A stretch of DNA of 38,165 nucleotides from Oscillospiraceae bacterium (GTDB lineage: Bacteria; Bacillota; Clostridia; Oscillospirales; Acutalibacteraceae), in assembly GCA_009777055.1 (NCBI GenBank), contig WRMQ01000016.1, positions 1 through 38,165 of the forward strand. Direction: 5' to 3'. A program made the position numbers and the translations under genes. Below the pieces are notes generated by a model. The model did not search any database and was not told the origin of the DNA. It was given only the letters and a program-made list of their open reading frames with translations. Below are positions 7,025-16,016 of the stretch, piece after piece. The stretch's first letter is position 1. Each line of letters opens with the position of its first letter.

Positions 7025-10000
7025 ATGGGAAAACGAATCAGCAAAAGCGTATTGGCGGCATTGGTGAGCGCGGTGCTTCTGTTCGCGCTGCTGCCGTCGG
7101 GATTGCTCCCGGCGATGGCGGCGGAGGCGGCGGCTCTGCAGATCGGCGTGGTTTCGGATGTCCACCTTTTTCCGGAGGAGCTGGTCAACAGCCCGCGCTT
7201 CCTGGCTGCAAAGGTGGATTTCGGAAAGCAGTTCCTGCAATCGGAGGGCATTTTGCGCTCCGTGCTGGCGGCGCTGGAGGAGCACGCGAAGAAAAACGGA
7301 CTGAAATTCGTCCTCCTGCCCGGCGACCTGACGAAGGACGGCGAGCTCCCGGCTCACGAGAGGCTTGCGGACATGCTCAAGGACTTCGAAAGCCGTACCG
7401 GGATTCAGGTGGCGGTTGTGCCCGGCAATCATGACATCAACAATGGCGGCGGCGGGCTGGGCAGCGCGCACAGATATGAGCCCACCAGCCCCGAGAAGTA
7501 TCTGGAGCTCTATCAGGAGCTGGGCTACGATCTTCCCAACCTGTCCCGGTTTATACCGGCGGCGGGCAAGAAGGGCGGCATGCTTTCCTACGCGGCGGAT
7601 CTCGGCGGCCGCTACCGTCTCATCGCGCTGGATCTGTGCAAATATTCCGACGATCAGAACGGCGGCAGGGGCGATACGCACCGCACCGGCGGCATGCTCA
7701 GCGCCGAGCTGCTGGAATGGGCCCTGAACGAAATCCAGGCGGCCCGCAGGGCGGGCAAGACCGTGATCGGCATGGGGCATCATAACCTGATGGGCCATTT
7801 GGGGCCCCAGGAGAAAATCCTCCTGGATTTTGTGGTGGACGACTGGTTCCGGGTGCGCGAAGCCCTGGCCGACGCCGGGATGCACTACTATTTCTCCGGC
7901 CATATCCACAACGACGACATCGGCCACGCCTATTCGGACAGCGGAGAGCTCATCTATGATATCTCTACGGCGTCTATCACGGGCTTTCCCAGTACCTTTC
8001 GCGAGGTTCGCTTCACGGCCGAAGGCAGCGGAAGCATCAGCGCGCAGGTGGAAACCTTCGCGGTCGACTGCGTGCTGCCCGTCACCGCCAACGGCGTGAC
8101 CTATCCCTCGCCCTATGGCAAAACCTCGCACAAGCTGAGCTTCGGCGAAAGCAATTTGCAGGACTTCCTGCTGGCCATGGTGTCCGACACGCTGCGGGGC
8201 GTCTTTGGCGAGATGCAGGGTACCGGCGGCGTTTCGGTCTATCTCAAGAGCATGGGCGTTGACATTGAGGGCATGCTTGACACGGTGCTGCAGGGCGGTA
8301 TCCGGCTGGGCAGCATTGATATCTTCACCGCGCGAAATCTCACGGGCTTTATCGACGCGCTGCTGACGCAGGTCGACAAAGCCTATGTGGCGCGCCCGGA
8401 ATATGTGATCGGCCTGGTGAACGGCGTTCTTGACCGCCTGATGGGCCTGCAGGTGTCTCAATACCCCAGCACGCGCTTTTATGAGGAATACGGCGTGGGC
8501 GATCCCAAACGCCCGGGAACGCTCGACGACCTGGCCAGCGAGGTGATTCTCTACACCTACACCCGGGCGGGGGACGCGGAGAAGAACAAGTTTCTCATGG
8601 ACGCCATCAGCAGCTTTGAAAGCGGTACGCTCACCGACCAGCTGCTGGAGGCGCTCATTGATATCGTTCTGGACGACCTGCTGCAAAACGAGCTGCTGCC
8701 CACCCTGAAGCTGGAGCTTTCCCCTATCTTCAGGCGCAGCCTGACCCGCTGGACCCTGGGCGCGCTCCTCGACGGCGTTTTGCGGCTGATTCTCTGGGGC
8801 GACACCAGCTTCAGCGCCGTGGTGGATTTTGTTTTCAACCTGGGGCTTCTTCCCTGGGAAAGCCTGCCCGATACCGTCGATACCCTGATGGAGGCCTTCT
8901 GGACAGAAAGCCAGAGCGAGAGCTTCGGCGCGCAGCTGGGTGAATTCCTCCGGGAATTCGTTATCGACAAGCAGGATTACGACGACCTCAACGTGACGCT
9001 GCGCTACACCGGCAGGAAGTCCGTAACCGCCACCCAGGCGGAATTCCAGCTGCCCACGCTGCTTTCCCAGGCCGTGGGGGAGGACCCCCAGACCACCCGG
9101 GTGATCAGCTGGTTCACAAAAGACAGCGTGAAGGGCACGGACATTGAGCTTACGGACGCCGCGGGGAATTCTGTGCTTGGCTCCGTGAAAATAGAGAAGG
9201 CCACTGAGGCTGTGGAGCGCAGCTACCCCGGCGCGGATCTGGGGCTGCTGGGCCTGTTTTCGATCCCGCGCCATCTCAACCGGCACAGCGTGACGCTCAG
9301 CGGCCTCAAGCCCGGCAAGGAGTACCGCTTCCGTGTAGGGGACGCCTCCCGGGGCTGGTGGAGCCCCGAGGGCGTGATCCGCACGGCCAACGGCGGCAAA
9401 ACCACCACCTTCCTGAGCTTTACCGACCAGCAGGCGCAGACCGAAAAGCAATACGCCCGCAGCTGGGGCGAGCTCGCGGCGGCGGCGCTGCGCAAATTCC
9501 CGCGGGCGGAGCTCATCGTCAGCGCGGGCGATCAGGTGGATATGGGCACGAGCCTGAAGCAGTGGCAGTGGCTCTTCGACACCGCGCAGCCCGTGCTGCG
9601 CAAGCTCCCCCTCATGCCGGCCACCGGCAACCATGAGGATAAAGAAGGGGCGATAGGCCAGTATTTCAGCCTGGACCATCTGCTGCCGGAGCAGGACGGG
9701 GAGTCGGGCCTTTACTACGCCTTCGATTATAACAACATACACTTTGTTATACTCAACACCAATGACCTGGAAAATGGCCGCCTGAGTGCCGCGCAGCTGG
9801 AATGGCTCCGGGCGGATATGGAGGCGAACGCCGCTGACTGGAATATCTTTGTGTTCCACAAGTCTATTTTTTCCGACGGCTCCCACATCAAGGACAGCGA
9901 CGTTGTGGAGCTGCGCAAGCAGCTGCCGCCCCTCTTCAAGGAGCTGGGCGCCGACCTGGTGATCATGGGCCACGACCACACCTATTTGCGCACGGAGACA

Positions 10001-10414
10001 GAGGGCGTGAAGTATATCACGGCGGGCACCAGCGGGGTGAAGTTCTATAACGTTCAGCCCCCCGAGCTGACGGACCTTTACTTTGACCGCCCGGAGGCCG
10101 CCGTGGAGATCGACAGTCCCGTTTTTGGCGCGTATATCACAGACAATGACACGCTGACCTACGAGGCCTACCAGCTGCTTGATTCCGGCGCGCTGGAAAA
10201 AATCGACAGCTTTTCACTGCGCAAAGAGAGCATTGAGCCCTTTGTCGCGCCCGCCGGCTGGGAATCCGGCTGGGAGTCCCTGAACAGCATTTTCCCCGAC
10301 ACCGCCGACGGCCCGGCGACGATTGTGATTATTCCCCTGAGCCTGCTGCTCGCGGCCGCGGCGGCGCTGCTGCTGCTCCGGAAGGAAAGGCAGGAGCCTG
10401 TCCCTGCCCTGTGA
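7025..10414 (+). CDS. Exported two-domain metallophosphoesterase
   Basis: This 1129-residue protein starts with a signal peptide (residues 1-36, ending PAMAAEAAAL) and ends with a membrane anchor followed by LRKERQEP, so it is tethered outside the cell. The first calcineurin-like domain (about 39-330) has VVSDVHLF, GDLTKDGE, GNHDIN, GHHN and GHIHND. A long mostly helical region follows. Then a fibronectin-like/purple-acid-phosphatase N-domain (about 660-790) leads into a second metallophosphoesterase (about 795-1030) with SAGDQVDMG, GNHEDKEG, FHKSIFS and GHDHTYLRT. Both metal sites look complete. The ATG at 7025 is preferred because GGGGGA at 7012-7017 stands 7 bp before it; an upstream in-frame ATG at 7010 would overlap that site. 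Likely roles are scavenging of phosphate from extracellular nucleotides or phosphoesters. Confidence 0.88.
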   Translation: MGKRISKSVLAALVSAVLLFALLPSGLLPAMAAEAAALQIGVVSDVHLFPEELVNSPRFLAAKVDFGKQFLQSEGILRSVLAALEEHAKKNGLKFVLLPGDLTKDGELPAHERLADMLKDFESRTGIQVAVVPGNHDINNGGGGLGSAHRYEPTSPEKYLELYQELGYDLPNLSRFIPAAGKKGGMLSYAADLGGRYRLIALDLCKYSDDQNGGRGDTHRTGGMLSAELLEWALNEIQAARRAGKTVIGMGHHNLMGHLGPQEKILLDFVVDDWFRVREALADAGMHYYFSGHIHNDDIGHAYSDSGELIYDISTASITGFPSTFREVRFTAEGSGSISAQVETFAVDCVLPVTANGVTYPSPYGKTSHKLSFGESNLQDFLLAMVSDTLRGVFGEMQGTGGVSVYLKSMGVDIEGMLDTVLQGGIRLGSIDIFTARNLTGFIDALLTQVDKAYVARPEYVIGLVNGVLDRLMGLQVSQYPSTRFYEEYGVGDPKRPGTLDDLASEVILYTYTRAGDAEKNKFLMDAISSFESGTLTDQLLEALIDIVLDDLLQNELLPTLKLELSPIFRRSLTRWTLGALLDGVLRLILWGDTSFSAVVDFVFNLGLLPWESLPDTVDTLMEAFWTESQSESFGAQLGEFLREFVIDKQDYDDLNVTLRYTGRKSVTATQAEFQLPTLLSQAVGEDPQTTRVISWFTKDSVKGTDIELTDAAGNSVLGSVKIEKATEAVERSYPGADLGLLGLFSIPRHLNRHSVTLSGLKPGKEYRFRVGDASRGWWSPEGVIRTANGGKTTTFLSFTDQQAQTEKQYARSWGELAAAALRKFPRAELIVSAGDQVDMGTSLKQWQWLFDTAQPVLRKLPLMPATGNHEDKEGAIGQYFSLDHLLPEQDGESGLYYAFDYNNIHFVILNTNDLENGRLSAAQLEWLRADMEANAADWNIFVFHKSIFSDGSHIKDSDVVELRKQLPPLFKELGADLVIMGHDHTYLRTETEGVKYITAGTSGVKFYNVQPPELTDLYFDRPEAAVEIDSPVFGAYITDNDTLTYEAYQLLDSGALEKIDSFSLRKESIEPFVAPAGWESGWESLNSIFPDTADGPATIVIIPLSLLLAAAAALLLLRKERQEPVPAL

Positions 10415-10423
10415 TAATTCCGC

Positions 10424-10471
10424 AAAAAAAAACATCGCGGCGCATCAACAGCGCCCGCGATGTTTTTTTTT
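10424..10471. terminator. Bidirectional terminator between convergent genes
   Basis: Arms AACATCGCGGCGC (10431-10443) and GCGCCCGCGATGTT (10451-10464) enclose a 7-base loop, with one bulged base. An A-run on the left and a T-run on the right (10463-10471) make it work in both directions. It separates the phosphoesterase gene (+) from the glycosyltransferase gene (-). Confidence 0.9.
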
Positions 10472-10484
10472 GCCGCTTATACTT

Positions 10485-13106
10485 TTACGGCTTATTTTTT
10501 TCGGTTGTCAGGGCGTTGTAGAGGGCCTCGGCGCAATTCTCCAGCGGATAGAAAAAGCCTTTTGTTCTTTCCCGGTAAACCAGCTCTGGCACAAAATCCG
10601 CTTCAGCCAGCTTGCAGAGGTTTTCCACGGCTGTTACCGCATCATAAGCTACGGGGCCGAAAGCTTCCTCCAGGGGCAAGTCCAGAGAACGATAATGATT
10701 CATGCCAGCCCGGAACTTTTCTTCGTCGGGAACGAAATACTGCACACAGCGATTCAAGTATACGAAGTCAAAAACATAAGAGGAAAAATCAGTGATAAAT
10801 ACCTTGTATTGCTCCGGCGGCGGTTCCTCTTGCAATAGTGTGATGCGCGGGTGAGAAACTTCAAAGAGTCCTTTCAAGTTTGAAAGAATGGGGTGGAGCT
10901 TTACGTCGAGGTAATAGTCCTGTTCCTCCAGCATCCTGTGCAGACGCGGGTCCTCCAAAAACTGTATAAAACCCTGGTAATATTCCGAATCCCTGATGCG
11001 TCGCTTCACAGGCTCCCAATGAGCGGGATTGATTTGCTGTGTCATGTATTTGCGCCAGGAAGGGGCTAGCAGGATACGCCGTTCGGGCGCACGGCCACGG
11101 TCAATTTGATCGTAACGGGCCATACCAGTGCACAGAAGCTGATCGGCGGTGTAGCCATAGCGTTTTTGATAATTCTCGAATTCGAAGGGCGTGGAGACAA
11201 CGACCTGGTCTGCACGCGCAAGCTCCGCATGATTCGCCTTATGCAATGCCGCATGGAGTACGCCGTGCTGGAGATAAGTGGTCTGAAAGCGTGTGATATC
11301 TTCATAAAGCAACTCTTCTTTTCCCGATTGAAAGGGATAGGTAGGCGTACGCCCGAAGAAGGCTGTTAAGATGCGTTCGCAACAAAGGTAAAGCACCGCG
11401 TGCCTTACGCTGCCTTTTTTTACAAGATATTTTTGCTGCTGCTTTGTGAAGAGCTTGTCGATATTTTTGTATTTCCGGTTGATGACGTAGTAGCGGCGAA
11501 TGCCGTCTTTTTTTTCGAAATCATTCTGGAATTGAAAATAAGCGTTGTCTTTTTCCACTGTATAAAGGTCATAATAGAGCCAGATGCGGCGCTTGGGAGA
11601 ATCATAGAGCGCGGCTGCGACCCGCCGCAGGGTCAGGCGTGGATGCCGGCAATACTTTAGTGTTGCCCGAAGGATCATCAGGCGTCTGCGTATGGTGGAT
11701 GTCTGGCGGATATGGAGCTCCTTCTCGCCTCGTAGAATTCGAAAACCACCATCGGCAATCTCTTTAAAGCGCGATTTTCCGCCGCCATAAGGCTGCCACA
11801 GGAGCGTTGCCGGCACCATCATGCCTCTTGCCCGTACAAAGAAACGAAGGCGCTGCAGGGCGGCGGCGTCACCATTGTAACGGAAGGCAAAAATACGGCC
11901 GATGCGCAGCATAGGGTGTAAAAAGCTATAGGTGGAATCAAAGACCTCAATGGGGCGCAGCACACCGTTTTCTTCCGCAAAAAGCTCCGGCGTTTCATCT
12001 TCCGCTGCGGTGAAATAGGTGGTGTAGATACAGCCCAAAAAGTACAGCCGCCCATTCTTTACCCTCTGACGGCGCAGCACCACCGACATAACATTTTGAT
12101 CGATCGTCAGGCCGTCAGCGCTGACGCAGATGCCTCTTTCGCCTATGGAAGCGGAGATATGAGCCGATCCGGCGAATTTGAGCAGATAGAGCTTCAGGTG
12201 TTTTTGTATGGTTGGATGCCCAATCAGCAGACTTGTATCCACGCGGCGAAGCAGGACGCGGAGACGCTCCTCCGCCTGCGCGAAGCGTGCTTCGTCATAA
12301 TGATAGGGGAAAAGTATATTGCCATTGAGCTTCCAGTTGAGATCGTGGAGAAGCAACGCCTGAATAAAGCCTGGCACCTTGCCGGAATATAGTGCGAACA
12401 TTTCTTCATACCAGGCGGTAGTGGATTCAAAAATATAGTAGGGATAGAAACGTGTGGCGGTAAGGCTGTCTGAATTTCCGCGGTTGTAGCTGTATTCCCC
12501 TTTATCACAAAAGCCAATCCGGCACTTTGGCATTAGATGATCTGTGGTGTATTTTTGATCTTCATGGCGGAAATTAGGATCCGAGCTGAAGAGGATGTTA
12601 TCCTTTCCCCGGTTCTTGACGCAGATATTGATCGTGGTCTGCGTAATATAAGGGAACTCGTTAAGGTCATAGACGCCGCTTTTGCACAGGGTGCGGTAGC
12701 GGAAATGAGCTCTGAGCTTTTTTCCGTCGCGATAAGGCTGAATGCGGTATGTTACCAGATCCACCTCATCGTAATGCGTGTCGAAGAACTCCGCTACAGC
12801 CTCAAGGGTCTCCGGCGTAAAGGTGTCATCAGAATCCAGGTACATGATGTATTTGCCCTGCGCTCGCGCAAGACCGTAGTTTCTTGTAGCGGAAAGGCCT
12901 TCGTTTTCCTTGAAAAAGTATCTTATCCACTCATACCGCGCGGCGTAGCGCTCGCAAATCGCCCCGCTGCCGTCCGGGGAGCCGTCGTTGATGAGCAGTA
13001 CCTCCATATCCTCCTTGGGTAAGGTCTGATTCGCGAGGGAATCCAGGCAGTCAGGAAGATACTGCTCCACATTATAAACCGGAACGATAACCGTGATTTT
13101 TTTCAT
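10485..13106 (-). CDS. GT2 glycosyltransferase / CDP-glycerol glycerophosphotransferase fusion
   Basis: This 873-residue protein joins two polymer-building modules. Residues 1-250 are a family 2 glycosyltransferase: KKITVIVPVYNVEQYL at the start, INDGSPDGS, and the metal-binding D91-S-D93-D94 in YLDSDDTF. A linker of unassigned fold follows (about 260-490). The C-terminal part (about 490-865) is a TagF/TagB-like glycerophosphotransferase with LQHG near 612, ILLAPSWR near 677, KLHP and ITDFSSYVFDFVYLN near 772. Such proteins add sugars and glycerol- or ribitol-phosphate to teichoic-acid-like surface polymers at the inner membrane face. The gene has its own consensus-like promoter, faces away from its neighbours and looks less GC-rich than they do, which could reflect transfer. 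The precise polymer is unknown. Confidence 0.88.
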   Translation of the reverse strand: MKKITVIVPVYNVEQYLPDCLDSLANQTLPKEDMEVLLINDGSPDGSGAICERYAARYEWIRYFFKENEGLSATRNYGLARAQGKYIMYLDSDDTFTPETLEAVAEFFDTHYDEVDLVTYRIQPYRDGKKLRAHFRYRTLCKSGVYDLNEFPYITQTTINICVKNRGKDNILFSSDPNFRHEDQKYTTDHLMPKCRIGFCDKGEYSYNRGNSDSLTATRFYPYYIFESTTAWYEEMFALYSGKVPGFIQALLLHDLNWKLNGNILFPYHYDEARFAQAEERLRVLLRRVDTSLLIGHPTIQKHLKLYLLKFAGSAHISASIGERGICVSADGLTIDQNVMSVVLRRQRVKNGRLYFLGCIYTTYFTAAEDETPELFAEENGVLRPIEVFDSTYSFLHPMLRIGRIFAFRYNGDAAALQRLRFFVRARGMMVPATLLWQPYGGGKSRFKEIADGGFRILRGEKELHIRQTSTIRRRLMILRATLKYCRHPRLTLRRVAAALYDSPKRRIWLYYDLYTVEKDNAYFQFQNDFEKKDGIRRYYVINRKYKNIDKLFTKQQQKYLVKKGSVRHAVLYLCCERILTAFFGRTPTYPFQSGKEELLYEDITRFQTTYLQHGVLHAALHKANHAELARADQVVVSTPFEFENYQKRYGYTADQLLCTGMARYDQIDRGRAPERRILLAPSWRKYMTQQINPAHWEPVKRRIRDSEYYQGFIQFLEDPRLHRMLEEQDYYLDVKLHPILSNLKGLFEVSHPRITLLQEEPPPEQYKVFITDFSSYVFDFVYLNRCVQYFVPDEEKFRAGMNHYRSLDLPLEEAFGPVAYDAVTAVENLCKLAEADFVPELVYRERTKGFFYPLENCAEALYNALTTEKNKP

Positions 13107-13140
13107 GCGACCATTCTTTCTTTTGTTGTTGATTTAAAAT

Positions 13141-13169
13141 AGCATATCACAAGTGATTTGAAATGTCAA
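13141..13169 (-). promoter_or_regulatory. Promoter of the GT2/TagF-like gene
   Basis: On the minus strand TTGACA (13169-13164) and TATGCT (13146-13141) are separated by exactly 17 bp, 35 bp before the start codon of the glycosyltransferase gene. This is a strong match to the housekeeping sigma consensus. Confidence 0.8.
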
Positions 13170-13196
13170 TGGCGCAAAAAAAAACGAAGCTTTTTC

Positions 13197-13219
13197 GCGA
13201 TTTTTTAAGGAAAAATCGC
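13197..13219 (+). other. Hairpin upstream of the small lipopeptide gene
   Basis: GCGATTTTT (13197-13205) pairs with AAAAATCGC (13211-13219) around TAAGG. A small CGCC/GGCG stem follows, and GTAG-ATG-CTAC stands just before the ribosome binding site of the 24-codon gene. It may be a leader structure, or the end of an upstream transcript on either strand. Confidence 0.4.
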
Positions 13220-13261
13220 CTTTGGCGCGACTAAGTGGTAGATGCTACAAGGAGGTTCGTT

Positions 13262-13336
13262 ATGAAAACGCGCGCGCTTTACGCCATCAGCATGATTGGG
13301 ATTTTTCTGTTCATCGCGGCGTGCAACCGGTTTTAG
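13262..13336 (+). CDS. Possible 24-residue lipopeptide/pheromone-like precursor
   Basis: A very short frame starts at an ATG with an excellent AAGGAGG site (13249-13255) six bases upstream and ends with TAG at 13334-13336. The peptide has a positively charged start (MKTR), a hydrophobic core (ISMIGIFLFIAA) and a lipobox-like IAAC, leaving only C-N-R-F after the predicted lipidated cysteine. A perfect 15-bp hairpin follows 13 bases after the stop, so the unit looks like a small independent gene. Very short lipoproteins whose signal peptides release hydrophobic peptides are known as enterococcal sex pheromone sources, and the segment before the cysteine is similar in character. That analogy is inference; chance is possible for so short a frame. 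No clear promoter was found. Confidence 0.5.
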   Translation: MKTRALYAISMIGIFLFIAACNRF

Positions 13337-13349
13337 CCCCAAATTAAGC

Positions 13350-13387
13350 CACAGCGCCCCGCCGTTCAGCATCGGCGGGGCGCTGTG
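13350..13387. terminator. Strong GC hairpin terminator
   Basis: CACAGCGCCCCGCCG (13350-13364) and its perfect complement (13373-13387) enclose an 8-base loop. It lies between the small + strand frame and the converging acyl-CoA synthetase fusion gene. There is no good T-run on either side, so termination may be factor-assisted. Confidence 0.7.
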
Positions 13388-13398
13388 CTCTGTGAAAA

Positions 13399-15906
13399 TC
13401 ACGCCGTTACAATTTTGCTTTCGCTCTGCAGGCCCAGCAGCTCCACCGCCGCCTCGCGCATCTTGTACTTCATGATTTTGCCCGCGGCGTTCATGGGAAA
13501 GCTGTCGGTAAAATGCACATAGCTGGGAACCTTGTGCTTGGCCATGTGCCGCAGCACGAAGTCCTTGATTTCCTCTTCGGAGGAGGTCTCGCCGGCCTTG
13601 AGGATGATCCAGGCCATAATCTCCTCGCCATAGGCGCGGCTGGGCACGCCGATTACCTGCACGTCGGAGACCTTTGGGTGGGTGTAGATGAAGTCCTCAA
13701 TCTCCTTGGGATAGATGTTTTCGCCGCCCCGGATGATCATGTCCTTGATGCGGCCGGTGATTTTGTAGTTGCCCTCGTCGTCCCGGCGGGCCAGATCGCC
13801 GGTGTGCAGCCAGCCCTGGGCGTCGATGGCGGCGGCGGTGGCCTCGGGCATTTTGTAGTACCCGCGCATGATGTTGTAGCCCCGGGCGACGAACTCGCCG
13901 TCCACGTTGTTGGGGAGCTCCTCGTTGGTTTCGGGGTCCACGATCCTGCACTCCACGCCGAAGAAGGCGCTGCCCACGGTGTTCACGCGCACGTCAATGG
14001 AGTCCGTGGTCTTGCTCATGGTGCAGCCGGGGGAGGATTCCGTTTGGCCGAAGACGATGGTGACCTCGCTCATACGCATCTTGTTGAGAACGTCCTCCAT
14101 CACCTTCACGGGGCAGGGGCTCCCGGCCATGATGCCGGTGCGCATATGGCTGAAATCCGTTTTGTCGAAATCCTCGTGAGCCAGCATGGCGATGAACATC
14201 GTCGGCACGCCGTGGCAGGCGGTGATCCGCTCTTTGGTGATGGCATCCAGGGCGAGCTTGGGCGAAAACGCGGGAATCGGAACCATGGTGGCCCCATGGG
14301 TGACGGAGGCCGTCATGGCCAGCACCATGCCGAAGCAGTGGAACATGGGCACGTGAATCAGCAGCTTGTCGGCGGTGGAGAAATCCATGCCGTCGCCGAT
14401 GGTTTTGCCGTTGTTGACGATGTTGTAGTGGGTGAGCATCACGCCCTTGGGAAAGCCCGTGGTGCCGGAGGTGTACTGCATGTTGCACACGTCGCCGGCG
14501 CGGATGAGGGCCGCGCGGCGCAGCACCTCCTCCTGGGGCGTCTGGCCGCTGATGGCCATGGCCTCCTCCCAGTTGCGGCAGCCGGGCAGCTCAAAGCCCA
14601 CGGTGACGATGTTGCGCAGAAAAGGCAGGCGCTTCGCGTGGAGCGGCGCGCCTTTTTCCAGGCCTTCCAGCTCCGGGCAAAGGCCGCGGATGATTCCCGC
14701 GTAGTCCGAATCCTTGAAGCCGTCGATCATGACAAGCGTATGGGTGTCTGACTGGCGCAGGAGATACTCCGCCTCATGGATTTTATAGGAGGTATTCACC
14801 GTCACCAGCACCGCGCCGATCTTTACGCTGGCCCAGAAGGTGAGGAACCATTGCGGCACGTTGGTGGACCAGATGGCCACATGGTCCCCCTGCTTCACGC
14901 CCATGGCGATGAGGGAGCGGGCGAACTGATCGACCTCGTCCCTGAATTCTTTGTAGCTGCGCGTATAGTCCAATGTGGTATATCTGAACGCGTACTGGTC
15001 CGGGAATTCCTCGGCCACGCGGTCGAGCAGCTGGGGAAAGCTCAGGTCGATGAGGGTCTCCTTGGGCCAGATGTACTTGCCGGTTTTGCGGGCGTTGTCA
15101 AACAGCTGGTTGGCGCTGATCTCGCCGGGAGACAGCAGCGCGCTCATGTAATTGATGTAATGGGGGAACACCACCACGTATTCCTCCAGCTCGGGGGTGT
15201 AGCTTTTGACCCATTCCAGCGAGAGATAGCCCTCGTAGTTGATGGAGCGCAGGGCCTGCAGGCATTTTTCGATGGGCAGGTCGCCCTCGCCCATCATGCG
15301 GTAGCTGACCGCGCCGTTTTCTTCGACAGAATCCTTACAGTGCACATATTTGATATAGGCCCCCAGGTTTCCCACGGTCTGCGCGGGGGTTTCGCCCGCA
15401 AAGCGGCAGGGGTGATGCAGATCCCACAGCGCGCCCACGCTGTCGCTGGAAAGCTCGCTGAGCAGGTTCGCCAGGCGTCTGGTATCCGCGAAGGCGCCGT
15501 TGGTTTCCACCAGCAGCGTAACGCCAAGCTCCTGCGCCAGGGGCAGCAGGGAGCGGATCGCTTCGGCAACCGCGGCGTCGTCCACCGGGCCGAGGGGCTG
15601 CGCCCCCTGGTCGGCGAGAACGCGGACATACGCGGCCCCCAGCTGTGCCGCCAGACGGATGGACTGTCGGGCCTTTTCCAGGGCCTCCCCGCGCTTGCCG
15701 GCGTATTGCAGGCTTTCCGCGGCGGAAACGCAGGCGATTTCCAGCCTGCCGGTGCGCAGCCTGCTCAGCGCGGCCAGCAGCTCCGCCGCCGGGGTATCCT
15801 CATACCCGCGCAGCTCAATGCCGTGAAAGCCGAAGTCCTTCGCCATTGTGGTCATATCCTGCCAGCTGAGCTCCGGGCAGCCCAAAGTTGAAAAAGCCAG
15901 TTTCAT
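13399..15906 (-). CDS. Sugar-isomerase-like TIM barrel fused to acyl-CoA synthetase
   Basis: An 835-residue two-enzyme fusion. Residues 1-255 are a xylose-isomerase-like TIM barrel (start MKLAFSTLGCPELSW) with the usual metal ligands all present: E134 (LVETNG), D162/H164 (WDLHHP), H189 (YVHCKD) and E231 (LSLEWVK). Residues 280-835 are an AMP-forming acyl-CoA synthetase of the ANL superfamily: MQYTSGTTGFPKGVML (P-loop 479-488), HTGDLARRDDEGNYKITGR, and the catalytic lysine K810 in NAAGKIMKYK. Both halves look active. The second half would activate a fatty or other carboxylic acid as a CoA thioester. The first would isomerise or epimerise a sugar or related compound. Why they are joined is unknown. 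The start has AAGGAG about 14 bases upstream, a rather long spacing, but the N-terminus fits the barrel family. Confidence 0.9.
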   Translation of the reverse strand: MKLAFSTLGCPELSWQDMTTMAKDFGFHGIELRGYEDTPAAELLAALSRLRTGRLEIACVSAAESLQYAGKRGEALEKARQSIRLAAQLGAAYVRVLADQGAQPLGPVDDAAVAEAIRSLLPLAQELGVTLLVETNGAFADTRRLANLLSELSSDSVGALWDLHHPCRFAGETPAQTVGNLGAYIKYVHCKDSVEENGAVSYRMMGEGDLPIEKCLQALRSINYEGYLSLEWVKSYTPELEEYVVVFPHYINYMSALLSPGEISANQLFDNARKTGKYIWPKETLIDLSFPQLLDRVAEEFPDQYAFRYTTLDYTRSYKEFRDEVDQFARSLIAMGVKQGDHVAIWSTNVPQWFLTFWASVKIGAVLVTVNTSYKIHEAEYLLRQSDTHTLVMIDGFKDSDYAGIIRGLCPELEGLEKGAPLHAKRLPFLRNIVTVGFELPGCRNWEEAMAISGQTPQEEVLRRAALIRAGDVCNMQYTSGTTGFPKGVMLTHYNIVNNGKTIGDGMDFSTADKLLIHVPMFHCFGMVLAMTASVTHGATMVPIPAFSPKLALDAITKERITACHGVPTMFIAMLAHEDFDKTDFSHMRTGIMAGSPCPVKVMEDVLNKMRMSEVTIVFGQTESSPGCTMSKTTDSIDVRVNTVGSAFFGVECRIVDPETNEELPNNVDGEFVARGYNIMRGYYKMPEATAAAIDAQGWLHTGDLARRDDEGNYKITGRIKDMIIRGGENIYPKEIEDFIYTHPKVSDVQVIGVPSRAYGEEIMAWIILKAGETSSEEEIKDFVLRHMAKHKVPSYVHFTDSFPMNAAGKIMKYKMREAAVELLGLQSESKIVTA

Positions 15907-16016
15907 GATGGATTGATCCTCTCCTTGGGATGTAGTGTCTTTTTTTTAGAATTTTTTAAATAGACTTCTTGTGAAATGGGGGGCAACCAATATCAATTTT
16001 GCAAGAGGTGAAATGA

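Noticed and set aside
7019-9979. Very long open frame on the minus strand, 986 codons
   Set aside because: It lies antisense to the phosphoesterase gene, whose domains and signal peptide are clear. High GC keeps the opposite frame free of stops; the translation has no recognisable motif.
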